Part shown: positions 21,253-29,667 of the stretch, piece after piece
How the letters are laid out: each line of letters begins with the position of its first letter
How positions within the stretch are numbered: position 1 is the first letter of the stretch
Source: Agarivorans albus
Lineage (GTDB): Bacteria > Pseudomonadota > Gammaproteobacteria > Enterobacterales > Celerinatantimonadaceae
Assembly: GCF_019670105.1 (NCBI RefSeq)
Contig: NZ_AP023032.1
Coordinates: forward strand, 4,162,001 to 4,226,000
Direction: 5' to 3'
Length of the DNA: 64,000 nucleotides
Notes under the pieces: model-generated
Databases searched by the model: none
What the model was told of the DNA's origin: nothing
The model's input: the letters and a program-made list of their open reading frames with translations, nothing else
Position numbers and translations under genes: made by a program

Positions 21253-21750
21253 ATGGAACAATTACTGATTTTGTGTGTTGATGATGAACGCGAAGTATTG
21301 GATAGCGTTCTTAACGATATAGCCCCTTTAAGCCCACCATTTACTATAGATGGCGCCGAAAGCGTTGCGGAAGCACGCCAAGTAATTAAAGACTTTGAGG
21401 CGCAAGGCGGCAAGCTAGCCTTAATACTTGCCGACCACATTATGCCCGATGAGTTAGGCATCGATTTTCTCATCGACCTCAACCACGCTAGCACCAGTGA
21501 ATCAGCTAAAAAAATCCTATTAACTGGGCAGGCTGGTCTTCACGACACCATAGAAGCGATTAATCGAGGTGGACTAAATTATTATCTCGCTAAGCCATGG
21601 TCAGAAGAGCAACTGCTTAACATCATTAAAGAGAAGCTAACCGATTTTGTTATTGAGTATTGCGACAACCCTATGCCCTTTGCTCAAGTACTAGACGGAG
21701 AGCGGATCTTTAGTCATATGAACCAACACCGCCTAGATCTAGGTAATTAA
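21253..21750 (+). CDS. Stand-alone response regulator
   Basis: A 165-residue receiver domain without a recognisable DNA-binding or enzymatic output. The acidic pair D10/D11 (CVDDE), phospho-acceptor D61 (LILADHIMP), the Thr of KILLTGQ and the Lys of YYLAKPW are all present, so it should be phosphorylatable. About 35 residues after the receiver (to HRLDLGN) have no recognisable fold. It begins 19 bp after the sensor kinase stop, with an AGGAG site upstream. It probably accepts phosphate from that kinase and acts by protein-protein contact. Confidence 0.88.
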   Translation: MEQLLILCVDDEREVLDSVLNDIAPLSPPFTIDGAESVAEARQVIKDFEAQGGKLALILADHIMPDELGIDFLIDLNHASTSESAKKILLTGQAGLHDTIEAINRGGLNYYLAKPWSEEQLLNIIKEKLTDFVIEYCDNPMPFAQVLDGERIFSHMNQHRLDLGN

Positions 21751-22004
21751 CAAAATGTCAGTAGAGATTGCTTGCTGCTTAGATAAATTTGTTTAATGGC
21801 TTTATTATAAAAGCAGGATTCTAGAGTTATACCTATCACGCTAGGTAAGTGATTAAAAATAACGCAGGAAAAATACTCGAGAATAAGGCAGGACTTTTCG
21901 ATAAGTAGTTATTCTACAATCAAAAATTCTAACGCAGTTATCCAGTATTTTAACCATATAGAATGAACAGTTACTTAGTACGATTGGTATTAGGCAAAGT
22001 TATG

Positions 22005-22361
22005 GATTACGAACAACTAAAAGCGTATTTAATGGGCAAACCTGAGGTGACCCAAGATTTGCCCTTTGCCCCTGATGTGCCGGTATTTAAAGTTCGCGGG
22101 AAAATGTTCGCTCTAGTTGGTTGGAAAGACGGCGTAATGAATATGAACTTAAAATGCCAACCCGAGCAAATCGATGCGCTGACCGATATTTATCCCGCCA
22201 TCACCCGTGGCTACCATATGAATAAACGCCACTGGCTAACTCTTTATTTTGATGGAAGTGACGCCGAACAAGAAGCCTTGCGCTTAATTGATAACTCGTT
22301 TGAGTTGGTAGTTAAAGGCATGAACAAACAGGCTCAGCAACAACTGCTAGGCACAAGCTAA
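22005..22361 (+). CDS. MmcQ/YjbR family protein
   Basis: A small protein of the MmcQ/YjbR (CyaY-like fold) family, 118 residues from MDYEQLKAYLMGKPEV, the same length as E. coli YjbR. It has VPVFKVRGKMFALVGW, MNMNLKCQPEQ, and the usual ITRGYHMNKRHWLTLYFDG block. The family is often called DNA-binding, but its role is not established. An upstream start at 21963 adds 14 atypical residues, so the later ATG (weak AGG upstream) is preferred. The next gene starts 2 bp after its stop. Confidence 0.75.
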   Translation, partial: DYEQLKAYLMGKPEVTQDLPFAPDVPVFKVRGKMFALVGWKDGVMNMNLKCQPEQIDALTDIYPAITRGYHMNKRHWLTLYFDGSDAEQEALRLIDNSFELVVKGMNKQAQQQLLGTS

Positions 22362-22363
22362 TC

Positions 22364-23257
22364 TTGACTCAGCCGTTAAGGTTAGCCTTTAAGCTAGTGC
22401 TAATTGGCCTGATTCTGGGGTTATCTGCATGCTCTAGTAATGGTAATAATACTGCCAGCTCAGTTCCTCTAAAAATCGCTTACTGGCCACATCCTGAGGT
22501 GAGCACCACAGCTTTACCACAACTTAAAGTCGCTACACTAAACCTTGCCCATGGGCGTAAACATGCACTTAATCAGCTGCTGGTGAACGGCGATACCACC
22601 AAAAAGAATTTGTTAGATATAGCCGCTTACTTACAACAACAAAATATCGACATTGTGGCTTTACAAGAAGCAGACGCAAGTTCATCTTGGTCTGGCGGCT
22701 TTGACCATGTTGCTTACCTCGCTCAACATGCTGGCTATCGCTGGTATGCACATAGCATTCACAGCAGCAGTAAGTTGGCGAGCTATGGCACCGCCATTCT
22801 TTCCAAATATCCTATTAGTGAAGCGCTTGCGGTTAACTTTGCACCTAGCCCGCCCACTACCAGTAAAGGCTTTACCCATGCACGTATAAGGCTTAACTCT
22901 GAGCAGAACCTTGATGTGGTTTCTGTGCACCTAGATTTTTCTCGCGCCAGTATTCGCCAGCAACAACTTGAACAACTCAATAAACAACTAAAAGATACGG
23001 TAAGTCACACCATTATTATGGGCGACTTTAATAGTGAGGGGCAGCTAGACAAGCCAGATGAAGTAAACCACTTTCTTCAGCATAGTCCTTACCGAGCATT
23101 TGAGCTGGGCAACAAAGCCTTGGCCAGCTATAAAAGCAAACGCTTAGATTGGATTTTTCTTTCTAAAGACCTGAGCTTTATTGACTACCAAGTCGGGCCA
23201 GATAGCTTATCTGACCATCGCCCTGTAATTAGCCTTATTCAAATTCCGGCACACTAA
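22364..23257 (+). CDS. Lipoprotein of the endonuclease/exonuclease/phosphatase family
   Basis: 297 residues starting at a TTG codon coupled to the preceding stop. An N-terminal lipoprotein signal ends in the lipobox LSAC (Cys23), so it is membrane-anchored and probably periplasmic. The metal-dependent phosphoesterase fold is clear: VATLNLAHGR, DIVALQEAD, GTAILSKYP, VVSVHLDF, IIMGDFNSE and SDHRPV give the usual Asn, Glu, His, Asp/Asn and catalytic His. Members cut DNA, phospholipid headgroups or inositol phosphates; the substrate cannot be told here. The family is certain, the function is not. Confidence 0.82.
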   Translation: MTQPLRLAFKLVLIGLILGLSACSSNGNNTASSVPLKIAYWPHPEVSTTALPQLKVATLNLAHGRKHALNQLLVNGDTTKKNLLDIAAYLQQQNIDIVALQEADASSSWSGGFDHVAYLAQHAGYRWYAHSIHSSSKLASYGTAILSKYPISEALAVNFAPSPPTTSKGFTHARIRLNSEQNLDVVSVHLDFSRASIRQQQLEQLNKQLKDTVSHTIIMGDFNSEGQLDKPDEVNHFLQHSPYRAFELGNKALASYKSKRLDWIFLSKDLSFIDYQVGPDSLSDHRPVISLIQIPAH

Positions 23258-23274
23258 ACGACAATAGAAACGGC

Positions 23275-23303
23275 AATAAAAAAGCCTCGCGATGCGAGGC
23301 TTT
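23275..23303 (-). terminator. Terminator after argH
   Basis: A stem GCCTCGC / GCGAGGC (23284-23290 with 23294-23300, 3-nt loop) is followed on the minus strand by TTTTTTATT. It lies 20 bp beyond the argH stop and converges with the lipoprotein gene, which may use it weakly from the other side. Confidence 0.8.
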
Positions 23304-23322
23304 AGCAACAAAACGATGACTG

Positions 23323-25200
23323 TTAAGCCACGTTTTGCTTATGAATAAGTGTGCTGTTATCAATGATGAACTCTAAAGCAACTTCATCACAGGCATGCTG
23401 ACGAGGACAAATATCACAATCTTTCATCACTTTCTCTGGCAGCATGTTTTTAGAGGTTGGGCTAAAACCTAACTTCATGAAGAATTCTGGCACTCGAGTT
23501 AGTACAAATACCTTCTCGATTTCCATTTTCTTGGCTTTCTTCATTAAGTGCTGCACCATTGCACGACCTTGGCCAACACGCTGTGAGCCTGGGTTTACAC
23601 CCAATGAGCGAATCTCTGCTAAACCTGTGTCGTAAAGGTAAAGTGATGCACAGCCGGTAACTTTGCCAGCTTGCTCGCTAACCGTGAAATCACCAATTGC
23701 TTGTACTAGCTCAGGGCGAGGACGTGGTAAGTTTTCACCAGCTTGTGACCAGTAATTCACCATCTCTTCGATGTTGTCTAAATCGGTCATGCGGGCAGAA
23801 CGAACATACAAACCTTTTACGTTACGTTTTGATAAACGTACTTCGGCTTCTGTTAAGGCATGTTCAACTTGCTCAGGCGCTACACCACCAAGAGCTTGGC
23901 GCTTCGCAAGAGTAGATTCTAGCGATAAGTTTGGATAAACGTCGTCTTCAATCTCTGGTGCTAGCTCTTTAAACTCAGCCAAGCTTAGCTCTTCTAGCGG
24001 CACACCTTTTTCAATGGCTTTCACTACCGCAATACCCACAATATGGTGAGCCTCGCGGAATGGGATGCCTTTAGCCACTAGATAGTCGGCAAGCTCTGTG
24101 GCATTAGAGTAACCACCTTTGGCAGCTTCTGTAGTGGTTTCTTCGTGCACATTCATATCATCAAGCACTAACTCAGCCATAGCTAAGCAGTCGCCCCATG
24201 TATCTAGTGCGTCGAACAAGCCTTCTTTGTCTTCCTGCATGTCTTTGTTGTAAGCCAAAGGCAATGCTTTTAAGGTCATCATAATGCCAGACAAAGAGCC
24301 GTAAACTCGACCGGCTTTACCACGAATAAGCTCTAGCGCATCGGGGTTTTTCTTTTGTGGCATTAATGAAGAGCCAGAAGTCACTTGGTCTGACAAATCA
24401 AGGAAGGCAGACTCACCAGAGTTATAGAAGATTAAATCTTCAGCCATGCGGCTTAGGTGAATCATGCTAATAGATGCAGTAGAAATAAGCTCAACCACAT
24501 GGTCGCGATCCGATACCGAATCTAAGCTGTTACGTGTTGCACGGCGAAAGCCTAAATCTTTAGCAATTTGCTGGCGATCCATTGGGTAAGCAGTACCAGC
24601 AAGCGCACCACAACCAAGCGGGCAAACATCTACTCTGCTTAGCGCATCTTGCAAACGTGAGTAATCACGTTCAAACATTTCTACATAGGCCATTGCCCAG
24701 TGAGAAAAAGTCACCGGTTGGGCACGTTGTAAGTGAGTGTAACCTGGCAGAACGGTGTCTTGCTGCTGGCGCGCAAATTTAACCAGTTTTTGTTGCAGCT
24801 TGTCTAAATGCTCAAGAAGTTCAACCCCTTGGCTTTTACACCACAATTTTAAATCGGTAGCAACTTGGTCATTACGGCTGCGGCCGGTATGTAGCTTTTT
24901 ACCTAAATCACCCACCCGTTGGATTAGTTGAATCTCAACCCAAGAGTGAATATCTTCAGCATCGCTACCCAAAATTTGCTGTGGGTTTTCGGCGACTTGC
25001 TTACCTAAATCTAATAACGCGTCTTCAAGTTTGCTTTGCTCATCTTGTGTGAGAACGCCAACACTTAATAAGGCCTTAGACCAGGCAATAGAACCCGTTA
25101 TGTCTTGTTCCGCTAAACGGTAATCAAAACGTAAAGAATCGTTGAACTGCTTAAATCTGGTATCTGCAGCTTGGCTAAAACGCCCACCCCACAATGCCAT
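23323..25200 (-). CDS. argH: Argininosuccinate lyase fused to a GNAT acetyltransferase (ArgHA type)
   Basis: A bifunctional-looking enzyme of 625 residues. Residues 1 to about 458 are argininosuccinate lyase ([31 protein letters not shown], the signature [11 protein letters not shown]), the last step of arginine synthesis. Residues about 465-620 are a GNAT domain ([19 protein letters not shown]), ending with a Cys-containing segment [10 protein letters not shown]. This fusion is known from marine gammaproteobacteria, where the extra domain supplies N-acetylglutamate synthase activity, the first step. The start at 25200 is set by GGAGAG just upstream; the ATG at 25212 overlaps that site. It is last in argCBFGH. 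Confidence 0.95.
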   Translation of the reverse strand: MALWGGRFSQAADTRFKQFNDSLRFDYRLAEQDITGSIAWSKALLSVGVLTQDEQSKLEDALLDLGKQVAENPQQILGSDAEDIHSWVEIQLIQRVGDLGKKLHTGRSRNDQVATDLKLWCKSQGVELLEHLDKLQQKLVKFARQQQDTVLPGYTHLQRAQPVTFSHWAMAYVEMFERDYSRLQDALSRVDVCPLGCGALAGTAYPMDRQQIAKDLGFRRATRNSLDSVSDRDHVVELISTASISMIHLSRMAEDLIFYNSGESAFLDLSDQVTSGSSLMPQKKNPDALELIRGKAGRVYGSLSGIMMTLKALPLAYNKDMQEDKEGLFDALDTWGDCLAMAELVLDDMNVHEETTTEAAKGGYSNATELADYLVAKGIPFREAHHIVGIAVVKAIEKGVPLEELSLAEFKELAPEIEDDVYPNLSLESTLAKRQALGGVAPEQVEHALTEAEVRLSKRNVKGLYVRSARMTDLDNIEEMVNYWSQAGENLPRPRPELVQAIGDFTVSEQAGKVTGCASLYLYDTGLAEIRSLGVNPGSQRVGQGRAMVQHLMKKAKKMEIEKVFVLTRVPEFFMKLGFSPTSKNMLPEKVMKDCDICPRQHACDEVALEFIIDNSTLIHKQNVA

Positions 25201-25225
25201 TTTACTCTCCATTTATTATTGCAAA

Positions 25226-25253
25226 GACCTCAGAGCAACTTGCCTCTGAGGTC
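25226..25253 (-). other. Strong hairpin between argG and argH
   Basis: A perfect 10-bp inverted repeat GACCTCAGAG / CTCTGAGGTC with an 8-nt loop lies in the 84-bp argG-argH gap, 26 bp before the argH start. No U-tract follows on either strand (TTTGC on the minus). It may be a processing or stability element or a weak attenuator. Confidence 0.5.
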
Positions 25254-25284
25254 TAAGTATTCCTGCTTATTACTTCTGCCAATC

Positions 25285-26490
25285 TTACTTGCTATTTAAA
25301 GCGCGGATCCGGCTGGCTAGAGAGTATAAACGAATAAAGCCTTCAGCGTGCTTTTGATCGTAAACTTGGTCTTCACCAAAGGTTGCAAACTCTTCCGAGT
25401 ACAGGCTATTTGGCGAACGTTTTTGCACCGCAACTGCTTGGCCTTTATAAAGCTTAATCACTACATCGCCATTGGCATCAGCAGCCATAGCTTCTGAAGC
25501 AGCAATGAGTGATTTACACAGTGGCGTAAACCAACGACCGTCGTATACCAAGTGTGCCATTTCTTGGCCCACTTTCTCACGCCATACCCGTGAAGTTTTG
25601 TCTAATACTAATTCTTCAATTGCGCGTAGTGCAGCAACAATCACCGTGCCGCCAGGAGTTTCGTAACAACCACGAGACTTCATACCAACAGTACGGTTCT
25701 CAGTAATATCAATACGACCAACACCATGAGCAGCAGCAATATCGTTTAGCTTCATTACTACTTGGTAAGGGCTTAATGCTTCATCGTTAACCGCAACAAC
25801 ACGGCCTTGCTCAACTTTAAGGCTTACGTATTCTGGCTCGTTTGGCGCATCTACTGGATCAACGGTTAAGGTCCAAACACCTTTGCTTGGCTCGTTCCAA
25901 GGGTCTTCTAGCTCGCCACCCTCGTGCGAGATATGCCATGCGTTAGCATCACGGCTGTAGATTTTGGTTGCTGAAGCAGTAGTCGCGATGTTGTGCTCTG
26001 CTAAGTAGTCCAGCAAATCTTCACGGCTTTCCATGTCCCACTCACGCCAAGGCGCAATTACTGTTAGTTCTGGAGCCAATGCTGCAAAACAGCTTTCGAA
26101 GCGAATTTGGTCATTACCTTTACCAGTACAACCATGACATACCGCGTCGGCGCCAACTTTACGGGCAACTTCTACTTGCGCTTTAGCAATAATAGGGCGC
26201 GCCATTGAGGTACCTAACAAGTAAGTCCCTTCGTATACTGCACCAGTAGCAATGGTTGGGTAAATGTAGTCAGCTACAAACTCTTCTTTAAGGTCAACGA
26301 TGTAACATTCAGATGCACCAGAGGCTAAAGCTTTCTCTTCTAGGCCAACTAGCTCTTCTTCGCCTTGGCCAACATCGGCACAAAAGGCAACAATTTCACA
26401 GTTGTTGTAGGTTTCTTTTAACCACGGAATGATGGCCGAAGTATCTAGGCCGCCTGAGTATGCTAATACTACTTTTTTGATATCTGACAT
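25285..26490 (-). CDS. argG: Argininosuccinate synthase
   Basis: ArgG (401 residues) joins citrulline and aspartate using ATP. The N-terminal PP-loop is [31 protein letters not shown] and the [13 protein letters not shown] region are typical, and the C-terminus is [12 protein letters not shown]. The length is that of the short bacterial type, distinct from the longer E. coli enzyme. It lies between argF (42 bp upstream) and argH. Confidence 0.98.
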   Translation of the reverse strand: MSDIKKVVLAYSGGLDTSAIIPWLKETYNNCEIVAFCADVGQGEEELVGLEEKALASGASECYIVDLKEEFVADYIYPTIATGAVYEGTYLLGTSMARPIIAKAQVEVARKVGADAVCHGCTGKGNDQIRFESCFAALAPELTVIAPWREWDMESREDLLDYLAEHNIATTASATKIYSRDANAWHISHEGGELEDPWNEPSKGVWTLTVDPVDAPNEPEYVSLKVEQGRVVAVNDEALSPYQVVMKLNDIAAAHGVGRIDITENRTVGMKSRGCYETPGGTVIVAALRAIEELVLDKTSRVWREKVGQEMAHLVYDGRWFTPLCKSLIAASEAMAADANGDVVIKLYKGQAVAVQKRSPNSLYSEEFATFGEDQVYDQKHAEGFIRLYSLASRIRALNSK

Positions 26491-26532
26491 TTAAAAATTC
26501 CTTGTTTAACTCAGCCTAGAGCTGAACATTCA

Positions 26533-27450
26533 CTAACTTAATAAACTTACTAGTACGGCGTTTTGTGCATGCATACGATTCTCGGCTTGATCAAAAATCA
26601 AAGACTGAGGACCGTCCATCACTTCCGAAGTAATTTCCAACTCGCGGTGAGCAGGTTGGCAGTGCAGCACGTGGTTAATACCACATTGTTGCATCAAATT
26701 CTGGTTAATTTGATAAGCCATAAACTTATCTTTTACTGATTGCAGTGGCGTATCGTCGCCCATTGATACCCAAGTATCACCATATACTACGTCGTAGCCT
26801 TTAATGTCTTCAACGGTATTAGTCACTACAATTTTGCCGCCATGCGCTTTGGCTAATTGATTAGCTTTTTGCACAACTTGCGCATCTGGGCTTGAGCCTA
26901 GTGGGCAAACTGCAGCCACTTCCATGCCTAAGATAGCGCCACCTAACAATAATGAATGCGTCACGTTGTTGCCGTCGCCTAAGTAAGCCAGCTTAACTTT
27001 ACTTAAATCTGAGTAGTGCTCAGCGATGGTTTGGAAATCGGCCAAGCCTTGGCATGGGTGGTACAAATCACACAGTGAGTTGATAATTGGTACCGACGAA
27101 TGCTCACGCAAAGTTTGTAGGGTTTTATGAGAAAACACTCGCGCTACAATCGCATCAGCCCAACGGGTAATGTTAGAGGCAAAATCTTTCACACTTTCAC
27201 GCTCGCCCATCGCGCCATTTTGCTGGTCTAAATACACCGCATGGCCGCCTAAACGGTTAATGCCAATATCAAAAGTTACTCGTGTACGTAATGATGGTTT
27301 TTCAAACAAAGTTACAACACTTTTACCCGCAAGGGTTTGCCCATAATCTGCGGGTGTTTTTTTAATTTTAGCGGCCAGCTCAAGCAGCCCTAAAATTTGT
27401 TCTTGAGTTAGGTCCTGCAAGCTTAACAGGTGTTTAAAATCACTCATCAT
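26533..27450 (-). CDS. argF: Ornithine carbamoyltransferase
   Basis: ArgF (305 residues) forms citrulline from ornithine and carbamoyl phosphate. The carbamoyl-phosphate site is FEKPSLRTRVTF (SxRT form with Leu), with DLYHPCQGLADFQT, GDGNNVTHSLL, and the ornithine-side HCQPAHRELE. The length and SLRT motif are of the shorter ArgF type instead of the E. coli argF/argI type. It lies 6 bp downstream of argB. ATG 27450 is followed by a second Met; either could start. Confidence 0.97.
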   Translation of the reverse strand: MMSDFKHLLSLQDLTQEQILGLLELAAKIKKTPADYGQTLAGKSVVTLFEKPSLRTRVTFDIGINRLGGHAVYLDQQNGAMGERESVKDFASNITRWADAIVARVFSHKTLQTLREHSSVPIINSLCDLYHPCQGLADFQTIAEHYSDLSKVKLAYLGDGNNVTHSLLLGGAILGMEVAAVCPLGSSPDAQVVQKANQLAKAHGGKIVVTNTVEDIKGYDVVYGDTWVSMGDDTPLQSVKDKFMAYQINQNLMQQCGINHVLHCQPAHRELEITSEVMDGPQSLIFDQAENRMHAQNAVLVSLLS

Positions 27451-27456
27451 CTTTCC

Positions 27457-28233
27457 TTAAACGGTAACCTGAGTCCCTACCGACTCACCTTTATATGTTT
27501 GTCCAGCTAACAAGCTGGCGAGTTTCGCAGGATCTTTCCATGATGCTAGCGAAACCGGTGTTTGCAAAAATTCGGCAGCCTCTAGAGCTGCTTTAACTTT
27601 TACCGTCATGCCATCGGTAATTACCCCATCGGCAATCAATTTGTCAGCCAGCGCGCTATTTAACTCAGCCACCAGCTGTTTATCTTGGTCGAGTACGCCA
27701 GCCACATCGGATAATAACACCAATTGGCCCTGCAGCAATTTACACACCGCTAATGCAGCTTGGTCGGCATTCACATTGTAAAGCTCGCCATCTTCGCCAA
27801 TACCAATTGAGCTCATTACCGGCACGTGGCCCAGCTCAATAAGGCTATTTAGTAAAGCGGGGTTGCCTAAAGATGCCTCGCCTACATGGCCTAAACGAGC
27901 ATCCATTTGGCTTACTTTACAAGAGCCTGCATCACTTAAACACAAGCCCACAGCCGACAAACCAGCTTTTAGCGCTTGCGCTAACAACAACTTATTGCTG
28001 GTACCCGCTAAGGCACCCACCACGTAAGGAATCTGCTCTTTAGGTGTTATGCGCAAGCCGTCTAACTTTTCCGATACAAAGCCGGTTTTAGCTAATACAT
28101 CTTCTACTACTACGCCACCGCCATGCACTAATACAATAGGTTGCTCAACTTGTTGTAAGGCAGCAAATAAATTGTCTAAGGCTAGGCTGTTATTTAAAAC
28201 GGCACCGCCTAACTTAATCACTAATGGTTTCAT
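27457..28233 (-). CDS. argB: Acetylglutamate kinase
   Basis: ArgB (258 residues) phosphorylates N-acetylglutamate. The N-terminal phosphate loop is [11 protein letters not shown], then [18 protein letters not shown] (acetylglutamate/ATP site), [12 protein letters not shown] and [11 protein letters not shown]. It has the short E. coli-like form without the N-terminal helix linked to arginine inhibition, so flux control is expected mainly at the synthase step. It lies 9 bp downstream of argC. Confidence 0.98.
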   Translation of the reverse strand: MKPLVIKLGGAVLNNSLALDNLFAALQQVEQPIVLVHGGGVVVEDVLAKTGFVSEKLDGLRITPKEQIPYVVGALAGTSNKLLLAQALKAGLSAVGLCLSDAGSCKVSQMDARLGHVGEASLGNPALLNSLIELGHVPVMSSIGIGEDGELYNVNADQAALAVCKLLQGQLVLLSDVAGVLDQDKQLVAELNSALADKLIADGVITDGMTVKVKAALEAAEFLQTPVSLASWKDPAKLASLLAGQTYKGESVGTQVTV

Positions 28234-28242
28234 TGCCTGCTC

Positions 28243-29253
28243 CTAAACCAGCGACTCGGTAAGGGCAAAGCCATTACGAATATTCAAACACTGGATAGCT
28301 TGGCTAGCAGCACCTTTTAATAGGTTATCTTCAGCCGATACCACAATTAAGTCTTCACCTTGTTGTTGCCAAGCCACATCAATAAACGGTGTGTTTTCTA
28401 CTTTGGCAATAGAAGGCCACTCACCTTCCAATATGCGCACAATGTTTTGGCCTGCATACGCTTGCTGATAAGCCGCATTTACTTGCTCTTCAGTGGTGCC
28501 TGCTTTTAGCACCACATTAATGGTGGCTAAAATACCGCGTTTAAAGTTACCCAAATGTGGAGTGAAGATCACTGGGTGACCTAAGTGGGCAGCAATTTCT
28601 GGTTGGTGGCGGTGATTAAACACCCCATAAGGCGCTAAGCTTACTTCGCAGAATGAGCTAGTTAACGAGGCTTTGCGCCCTGCACCACTTACGCCACTAG
28701 TAGCATTAATTACCGCTTTGTTGCTTGACTCAACCAACCCAGCTTCAACTAATGGCTTAAGCGCGGTTAATGATGCAGTTGGGTAACAACCTGCTACAGC
28801 GACTAAATCCGTTTGCTTAATTTTCTCGGCATTCCATTCAGCTAAACCGTATACCGCTTTTTCTAATAACTCGGGGAATTGATGAGTAAAACCGTAGAAT
28901 TTTTCGTAAAACTCTGCGCTTTGAACACGGAAGGCGCCAGACAAATCGAAGACCTGACAACCTGCATTTAAAAATGCTTCGGCTAAATCATGGCTTACTT
29001 CGTGAGCAGTGGCTAACAAAACAATATCAATATCAGCAAAGTTTTTGGCGATATCAGCCACAATTAACGGTTGCACTGGAGCGTCAACCACACCGCGTAA
29101 TTTGCCGTGCAGAGTAGATAACGCCTTGCCTGCGTCTACACTTCGCTCTGAAACATACAACCCAGCAAGTTCTATATTTGAATGGCGACTTACATAGCCT
29201 GCCAACTCTGCTCCAGTGTATCCACTTGCACCAACAATCGCTGCCTTTAACAT
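28243..29253 (-). CDS. argC: N-acetyl-gamma-glutamyl-phosphate reductase
   Basis: ArgC (336 residues) is the NADPH-dependent reductase of arginine synthesis. The Rossmann start is [21 protein letters not shown]; the catalytic Cys is in [11 protein letters not shown] (about residue 155); and [12 protein letters not shown] is conserved. It is first in argCBFGH, with a promoter and ARG boxes 120-180 bp upstream. The divergent neighbour is ppc instead of the argE often found there. Confidence 0.98.
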   Translation of the reverse strand: MLKAAIVGASGYTGAELAGYVSRHSNIELAGLYVSERSVDAGKALSTLHGKLRGVVDAPVQPLIVADIAKNFADIDIVLLATAHEVSHDLAEAFLNAGCQVFDLSGAFRVQSAEFYEKFYGFTHQFPELLEKAVYGLAEWNAEKIKQTDLVAVAGCYPTASLTALKPLVEAGLVESSNKAVINATSGVSGAGRKASLTSSFCEVSLAPYGVFNHRHQPEIAAHLGHPVIFTPHLGNFKRGILATINVVLKAGTTEEQVNAAYQQAYAGQNIVRILEGEWPSIAKVENTPFIDVAWQQQGEDLIVVSAEDNLLKGAASQAIQCLNIRNGFALTESLV

Positions 29254-29667
29254 CGTTTCTTGTTCCCTTGAAATCTTATGGCATAGTGTTATTTATTGAG
29301 CTGCATTTTACTGACCAAATGAACAAAATGTCACGCTTGTCAGCTCAAAAAAAACTAGCTGTCTTTAATATAAACGGAGAATACCACAGGCAATTCTTTA
29401 TGCAATAAAAATGAATTTTTATTTATTGTTAAATTTACGCGTATAGGTTAAAAAGTAAGCCAAACAAAGTTGCCCTTATTAAAATATGAGTAACAATCTA
29501 TAAATAGCCGCTTGATCCTAAGCAAAGGAAACAGCGTTATTTGTAATTTAATTACAGGTATTTTGACTATATGCTCGGTCTTAGGTATGTTTTTGCCCTA
29601 GGACTAGGGTGATTTAGTAAAAAAATTTCAATAATCGCTAGCAAACGCAAACAGTGAAGGAAAGACA
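29254..29667. other. Divergent argC-ppc control region, no gene
   Basis: This 414-bp gap holds the argC promoter with tandem ARG boxes (given separately) and, toward ppc, about 230 bp of AT-rich sequence with no hairpin or motif I can name apart from GAAGGA before the ppc ATG. No remnant of argE was found when both strands were read. Confidence 0.6.
29378..29427 (-). promoter_or_regulatory. argC promoter with tandem ARG boxes (ArgR operator)
   Basis: Minus-strand promoter TTGCAT (29400-29405), 16-bp spacer, TATTCT (29378-29383). An 18-bp ARG box at 29410-29427 matches the consensus WNTGAATWWWWATTCANW at 17 of 18 positions. A weaker box lies at 29389-29406, exactly 3 bp away, the spacing used by E. 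coli ArgR hexamers. The weaker box covers the -35 element and spacer, so arginine-ArgR repression of argCBFGH is expected. Confidence 0.72.

Noticed and set aside
21751..22004. A 13-codon open frame starting ATGTCAGTAGAG after the response regulator.
   Set aside because: Too short, no ribosome site, no similarity to known leader peptides.
29389..29440. A third ARG box downstream of the strong one.
   Set aside because: The bases after 29430 match the consensus poorly; only two boxes can be supported.
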